From Chara braunii (Eukaryota > Streptophyta > Charophyceae > Charales > Characeae), in assembly GCA_003427395.1 (NCBI GenBank), contig BFEA01000306.1:606266-629615 (forward strand): a stretch of 23,350 bases of DNA, read 5' to 3'. Made by a program: the position numbers and the translations under genes. This document shows positions 18,490-23,350 of the stretch, in pieces. Numbering within the stretch: the stretch's first letter is position 1; each line of letters begins with the position of its first letter. The notes below the pieces were generated by a model. It worked only from the letters and a program-made list of their open reading frames with translations. It ran no database searches and was not told the origin of the DNA.

Positions 18490-18504
18490 GCCTACCTAAG
18501 TAAG
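18490..18504. repeat. LINE target-site duplication, 3' copy
   Basis: GCCTACCTAAGTAAG follows the poly(A) tail and matches 13000-13014 at all 15 positions. It fixes the 3' boundary of the LINE. Confidence 0.95.
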
Positions 18505-19730
18505 CTATGGTTGTGTGGATGAGGCGACGCAGTGGGCGAAACCCTTCCCTCTTCCTCAACCATATGGTAAGTGTATAGCTAGGGTGTTTTCGAACCCCCT
18601 GTCAACATATTTGGCGAGGGGGTGCCACAATGTTTTCGATTTCCGGCGGGAATTGAAGATGGTCATTTATGCCTTTGGTGTTAGTTTTGCCTTGAGCCTA
18701 GAAGCTAGCAGAGGGAGGAGGGGAGTCTTTCCTTCCCCAAAGGCGCAGGGGTAGGGTTTGAGGGGTGGGAGGTAAGTGGTGGGTTGAGGAAGAAGGGACA
18801 GGAGGCTATCTTGCCGATTTGGAATTTAACCCACGCGTGGCTTAGCTGTCTTATAATTTGATATCTACTAATATCCTCATAACCAAGCTTTTTAATCTTG
18901 TTGATTTTCCAATGATAATAACTTGCGAGATCATCTCATGATTTTCGATTGTCCCTTTTCTCTAGGCCGATTGACTGGTATGATCTTGTACTTGTTTTCG
19001 CTTGATGATCAACATGTTTTTGCTGATCTTTTTTTTCGAAAGTACTTCGATAGTATTTCGTTTGCTTGATATTTCTTGATATCGCTCGCAGTGATTTTTT
19101 CGTGAAATTCCTATTCAAGAGTATGTTTTTTGCCACATAGTTGCTTCCTTTAACAATGACCTTAACTACGATCATGATTATTCTCTTGATTTCAGATATT
19201 CGTCAAGTCCAATATTGGACATCTTAGATAGATTTCTTAAATCTCGTCTTTAAATTTTACTTTCCAAAAGATGTTTCAGAGAGATTTCCTAATTTTCGTT
19301 TCTGATTTCCAATTTCTATAAAGTATGCGTCCGAAGTTTTTTTCTATTCGAAAAAACCTATGTCTGCAAATCTCAACCTCCTGGTCTTGATTACTGTTGC
19401 GGTAAACTCTGATTCGGATTGGCTCTTTCTGTAAATGGTGTTTCAAAGCTTGCCTGGGGAGCGGCTTGCTTTGTGTATCTGTGGGGTTCTCCTTTAGGGT
19501 TTCACAAGGTGGAAGGTGTTATTCTTTGAGGGGGGAGGCGGTATTGAGGGATCGTCTTTTCCTGGGCCACACTGATTTAGGGTCGGATCAGTACTAGAGG
19601 TAGGGGAGAGAAGGCAAGGAGGTGGCTGCTTATAGCAGGGTGTGAGGATCATGCTTTTTGAGGGAAGGAGTAACTTCGATGGCCACACAGTGAGCCTATA
19701 TGCGTTGTAGAGTTCCGGGCGGCCCTGTTA
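18505..19730. other. Non-coding flank, AT-rich from about 18800
   Basis: I see no gene. 18505-18800 is mixed composition with a CATATGGTAAGT word at 18561-18572 that looks like a splice donor, but no exon can be shown. 18800-19440 is AT-rich with many stops; the minus-strand frame at 18936-19175 is a product of low-complexity AT sequence. Confidence 0.5.
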
Positions 19731-19753
19731 TTTAAAAAAAAACAAGGGGACCC

Positions 19754-19773
19754 GCCGCGGCTTCGCCCGCGGC
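19754..19773. other. Perfect GC-rich hairpin
   Basis: GCCGCGG (19754-19760) and CCGCGGC (19767-19773) pair perfectly around a 6-nt CTTCGC loop, and GAC/GTC flanks may extend the stem across an internal loop. It sits just after an A9 run (19733-19741). Hairpins of this look occur near Helitron 3' ends, but no CTRR terminus follows on either strand. Confidence 0.6.
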
Positions 19774-19840
19774 AGAGTCAGAAGAGGGAGGGAGGAGTGA
19801 GAGGGGAAGGAGACGGAGGAGATCGTTGCAGAATGTTGGC

Positions 19841-19842
<2 letters not shown>

Positions 19843-19873
<31 letters not shown>

Positions 19874-20063
19874 CAAGGTGTTGTTTTGTACCCTCTCTCT
19901 CTCTCTCTCTTTGTGTCTATCTCTCTCTCTCTCATTTGGCTTTCGTCACCCTATCGATGGAAGTACTTCCCTCCCCACCCTCTCTTTCTCTGTCACACAC
20001 ACATGTAGACACACACACACATATACATACACACATGTGTACACACACACACAGACACACATA
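19843..20063. repeat. Microsatellite cluster: T31, (CT)n, (AC)n
   Basis: Thirty-one consecutive T lie at 19843-19873, CT-rich repeats at 19892-19933 and an interrupted AC/CA tract at about 19995-20063. Reading frames through this region are low-complexity artefacts. Confidence 0.95.
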
Positions 20064-20380
20064 CACATAGACACGTGTGTGGTAGTGAAACCAATTATTT
20101 GATGAGAGTTGTTTTTTTTCCCACAAAGAGTAGAAAAAAAGAAAAGTGAAATCAACACAGCTTGGGATACCATTGGCCATCGTCTGAAACTGAAAAGCAT
20201 AATCCGCAGGAAACCAACACAACGAAACCCCACTCTGCAGGCTGCGGTCCTTTTAGCCCCTCCTCTAGTCCCGGTTCCATACCGATGCCCCATTCGACGT
20301 TTTCTCTTCTGTCTTTCCTCAGATCCCCATTTCGTCATCCCGAGCAAGGATCGCGCCCAATTACGATCCCGATTCCCTCA

Positions 20381-20383
<3 letters not shown>

Positions 20384-20421
<38 letters not shown>

Positions 20422-20562
20422 GCTTTTTCGTATCCCCTCCTCCGCCCTGGTCCCGACCTTGCTCCCATGCTTTCTCTCTCTCCCACCCTCCCTCTATCTC
20501 TCTCTCTTTGTCTCTCTCTTCCTCTCTCTCTCTCTCTCTTCCCCCCCCCCCCCCCCTTTTTT
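20384..20562. repeat. (CT)n tracts, C16 and T6 runs
   Basis: A CT dinucleotide run lies at 20384-20420, CT-rich sequence at about 20475-20540, sixteen C at 20541-20556 and six T at 20557-20562. The + strand frame of 190 codons over 20109-20681 depends on these tracts and is not supported as a gene. Confidence 0.95.
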
Positions 20563-20584
20563 CAGTAACTTTACTGTTAAGACT

Positions 20585-20704
20585 TAGCCTGGCCCTTACT
20601 GGACTCGATCCCCAACTTGGACATACAGAAAAGACGCGGTTCTATAGCCTGGCCTTAACCGGACTCGATTCCCGGACCTGATATTCAGGAAAAGACGAAA
20701 ATTA
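20585..20704. repeat. 60-bp imperfect tandem duplication
   Basis: TAGCCTGGCCCTTACTGGAC... (20585-20644) is followed by TAGCCTGGCCTTAACCGGAC... (20645-20704). They share the GGACTCGAT and GAAAAGACG words. It lies upstream of the gag-like gene, in what may be that element's LTR or leader. Confidence 0.8.
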
Positions 20705-21439
20705 ATCCATCCTAGTGCGTTGTACCGGCACATAGGAACTAGGATCCAACACTGCACCTTAATATTCATTCCTAAATCTTTAAGCATAACGGGACACGGT
20801 TTGGACGCCAACGGAGTTCGTCCCAGTTCGAAAATACCTGCCTCTCGACCGACTCAAGCATCTGGACATCCGCCAGAATACCTGGCTTGGGATCGCCTGA
20901 ATCGACAGAAGACTCCGGATGTTGTCGCGTTCGCCTTGCAAGATATTCTCTGACGACCTCACCATCGTTCTTCTGGAAACGCCGTGTTCTTCACCACCGC
21001 CAAGATGGATCATCGTCGGAATCGCTCCACTCGTTTTGGGCTAGTCTTGCCATGGCGTTCTCCTACCAACGGACGAATCCTGCTCCTGAGCCCTCTACCC
21101 CTGACTAATTTGTCTACCCTCTTGCCACCTCCTCATTGGCTTCGATCTTGTTTTCCTACCCCTCCTCTTCCCTCCTCTTCCTCCATTTTGCCCTCTACTT
21201 ATTGTACTTATACCCGCTTTCTTCCTCCTCCCCCGTCAAGGCTCCTAATCAGTCCGTTTCCGCTGGACGGACGAAACCGGTCAAGCCACGCAGCAGGCGC
21301 CGCTCCGCCAAGAGGGTCCGCCCTCTTCGATTGCCAACTCCATATCCAGGCGGCACACGCTTTCTATAAACTACTTCTGTATACTTTGGAAACCTATGTG
21401 CATTCTAGTTCGCTTTTGAAAAAAACATTGTGAAATCTT
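20705..21439. other. Unassigned region upstream of the gag-like gene
   Basis: Overlapping + frames of 73-149 codons exist at 20720-20953, 20887-21108 and 20984-21433. None shows a recognisable domain, and the last is Pro/Ser/Leu low complexity. The stretch could be leader or LTR of the element whose gag-like gene starts at 22011. No TG...CA boundary or primer-binding site could be fixed. Confidence 0.4.
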
Positions 21440-21750
21440 TATGTGCTCGACGATCTTGGTTACTATTGGCTTGAGCTTGTATTGTGTTGTTTTATCCTGA
21501 ATCCTAGTTCGATTGCATGCTTGATGACCTTGTCTTAAGACTCTATCGCCTTTGATCTTGGTTACGACTGGTTCGAACTTGTATTGCTTCACCCTCATCA
21601 AGGTTCGGTTGCTTGACTGTACACACTTGTTAATCTTGTCCTATTGTTTACTTATGCTCGGTGATCTTAGTTTCTATTGGTCCGAACTTATTTCCCTCCA
21701 TCCCACTCTTTGATCTCGGACGAATCTGTTGTCATAGTCCGTCCAAACGT
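21440..21750. repeat. Three degenerate ~105-bp tandem repeats
   Basis: GATCTTGGTTACTATTGGCTTGAG (from 21452), GATCTTGGTTACGACTGGTTCGAA (from 21554) and GATCTTAGTTTCTATTGGTCCGAA (from 21663) are spaced 102 and 109 bp apart. Secondary matches such as GTTCGATTGC/GTTCGGTTGC recur within units. The region is T-rich with a CTCTAG and a TCTTCAG downstream (about 21945-21971), so it could be part of an intron; that is inference. Confidence 0.65.
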
Positions 21751-22010
21751 GCTGTTTCCACAAGGTTACAACATTGCTGATGTACCTGATACGACGGTAC
21801 ACGCACGGCTCCTTGAGCTCTCATGAACTTACTAACCATAGTAGAGTTGCACGCTACTTTTGGTGAGTGCACAATATCTCTTCGGTTCCATCCCTTGTCC
21901 TACCTTATTTATTTGTTCTTGATCTCTTTGTTATTTGATTATTGACTCTAGTCTCTTGAATATGTCTTCAGGTTATTCCATTCTCGGAAGACCGCCGTTC
22001 CAGAGACAAA

Positions 22011-22742
22011 ATGAATTCAAGTATTCAGTGTTGGACTTGCTACCAATACGGACACGTCTCCCGCCAATGTCCGTATCGTCAGGGAAATCAGCAGAATGCG
22101 TTCCCCGCCCCTGTTCCCGCCAATCCCTTTGCACCACCTCTGCCCAATGCCCAACCACTTGCGCTTCTCGCCCCACCTGCTCCTGCTGCCCCTAGCGCTC
22201 CTCCTCAACTCCCTATTATACCTCGTTTTAATCCGAATCCCAACCCAAATCGGTCATGGCTATCCAACCAGGTTTTTGTCATTGCTTCGCGAGTTGAGGG
22301 CATGGCCTCTTGGATAGACATCCAGAAGGCGAGAGACGAGGAGGCGCGCAACAAGGCCAAATAAGAAGAGGAATTGGCCAGTAGAAAGCTAGCCGAAGAG
22401 GCTAAAGCTAAGGAGGAACAACGCAAGAAAGAGGCTGACGAAGCTAGGAAGCGAGAAGAACTTGAGAGGAAACAGGAGGAAGCCAAGCTTGCCCAGCAAC
22501 GCCACGCCGACTATATGAAAGCACTCCAGGATTCTTTCGCGTCGTACACTGATGATATGGCTAAGGTCTGGGTGGATCGGCCAATGCTAAAGTTTCGAAA
22601 GAATCCGAGGAGATACATGAAGACAGGACCTGCTACTTCCACAGCCGGTGATGAAGTTCAACGATCTTACGACGGAACTGGCAAAGGTTACTGGCGAGAA
22701 GAAGAGATCGAATGCGGTGGTGATCATGTCAAGCCCGCCTAA
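22011..22742 (+). pseudogene. Gag-like protein: N-terminal CCHC knuckle, Pro/Ala-rich linker, coiled coil
   Basis: From the ATG at 22011 the protein reads CWTCYQYGHVSRQC at residues 7-20, a CX2CX4HX4C zinc knuckle for nucleic-acid binding. A Pro/Ala-rich stretch follows to about residue 80. Then comes a long Glu/Lys/Arg helix (EEELASRKLAEEAKAKEEQ...) typical of a coiled coil. A TAA at 22362-22364 splits the frame; the same frame continues to a stop at 22742. Near 22690-22740 the natural sequence appears to move to another frame (SNAVVIMSSPPNES...), so a frameshift is likely. It is probably retroelement-derived (gag or ORF1). The knuckle is N-terminal, whereas most gags carry it at the C-terminus. 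Confidence 0.65.
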
Positions 22743-23350
22743 TGAATCCGCCAAAGGCAAGCAAAAGATTGAAGACGGAGCTTCCGTTAACGAAGACAGA
22801 TGGATGAGGGAGATCGAAACAATGAGAAGAGAACTGCAAGCTAAGGGAGAGATGGTTCCCCCGATTCCTCTTCCCCCCGCTGCGCTTCTTGCCCCACCGT
22901 CCCCAGCTACACCCCGATCCGACTTTCTCCCCCCATCTCCCCACCCCCCCTATTGTGCCCCGACCTCCCGCGCCTCCCCACTTTGCGCCTTCCACCCCCA
23001 CTACCCCGACGCCGACCACTCCCCGTTCCGATCCCGTTCGATCCCGCTAACGCCCGTCACCCCACTGCGTTCCTGCCGCTCCTGCGCCTCCCCACTTTGC
23101 CCCTTCCACCCCCACTACCTCGACGCCGACCACTCCCCGTTCCGATCCCGTTTGATCCCGCTAACGCCCATCAACCCACTGCGTTCCCACCCACCGCCCG
23201 TTCCCAATCCCGATTTGTTCCCCCCCCGGATCCCAACGCCATTCCTTCATTCGCTGTGCCCCGCTCCAATCCCGATCCACGCTCTCCTACCACGTCACCC
23301 CCATCCTGCCGCCCGACCCCCGACTTCGCTCCCATCTCTCTCTCTCTCTC
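22711..23350 (+). pseudogene. Continuation of the gag-like protein, Pro-rich, open to window end
   Basis: Frame 1 gives NAVVIMSSPPNESAKGKQK and a charged helix (DRWMREIETMRRELQAKGE), then proline-rich sequence with no stop before the window edge. From about 22960 the neighbouring frame gives a more regular Pro-rich protein (PFDPANA, PPPDPNAIPSF), so another frame change is possible. Low complexity makes frame choice uncertain. It is cut by the window edge. Confidence 0.5.
22970..23197. repeat. 114-bp tandem repeat in the Pro-rich coding stretch
   Basis: GCGCCTCCCCACTTTGCGCC... (22970-23083) is repeated at 23084-23197 with only scattered substitutions until the last ~20 bases. The period is 38 codons, so it preserves the reading frame of a proline-rich protein. 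Confidence 0.9.

Noticed and set aside
18936-19175. Minus-strand frame of 79 codons rich in Lys, Asn and Ser.
   Set aside because: Composition follows from the AT-rich DNA; no start context or domain.
20109-20681. + strand frame of 190 codons.
   Set aside because: It owes its length to CT repeats and a C16 run, giving poly-Ser/Leu and Pro stretches; no domain is present.

Overview
The window is eukaryotic, transposon-dominated nuclear DNA. I find no intact host gene, no bacterial-style operon, no rRNA and no convincing functional tRNA. The Ty3/gypsy elements with chromodomain-type ends, an APE-type LINE with a C-terminal zinc finger, many (CT)n/(AC)n tracts, and long intergenic sequence fit a plant-lineage genome. 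A charophyte such as Chara is my best guess. That is inference from the style of the repeats, not from a marker gene.

Layout, left to right. (1) 1-2239, + strand: the 3' end of a Ty3/gypsy element, with the integrase C-terminal half and chromodomain-like tail, a polypurine tract, and a complete 1319-bp LTR with 9-bp inverted ends and a TATA box. (2) 2240-4796: non-coding repeat debris. It holds a diverged copy (A) of the LTR that reappears at 4797-5711, an extra ~0.8 kb segment inside copy A, short tandem duplications and tRNA-like B-box motifs. (3) 4797-11683, - strand: a decayed Ty3/gypsy element with 3' LTR (copy B), integrase, RNase H, reverse transcriptase, protease and gag, in that order from low to high coordinates. 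Its integrase is split by a 650-bp foreign element (6884-7533) flanked by a CCGG duplication. No matching 5' LTR is visible. (4) 11684-12999: no recognisable gene, with one 52-bp tandem duplication. (5) 13000-18504: a LINE bounded by a perfect 15-bp target-site duplication and ending in A14. It has an ORF1 remnant, endonuclease, reverse transcriptase, connector and zinc finger, all broken by stops and frameshifts. (6) 18505-21934: AT-rich then microsatellite-rich non-coding DNA with tandem repeats. (7) 22011 to the window end, + strand: a gag-like protein with an N-terminal CCHC knuckle, proline-rich stretch and coiled coil, broken by a stop and a frameshift and running off the window.

The genes do not form a pathway. 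The window records successive insertions: a LINE and a TIR-like or solo-LTR-like element inserted into older sequence, and a + strand Ty3 element whose LTR abuts an older LTR fragment. All retroelement coding regions seen are defective. The most unusual object is the 650-bp insert at 6884-7533. It has TGTCG inverted ends, and a hairpin lies exactly 13 nt inside each end.
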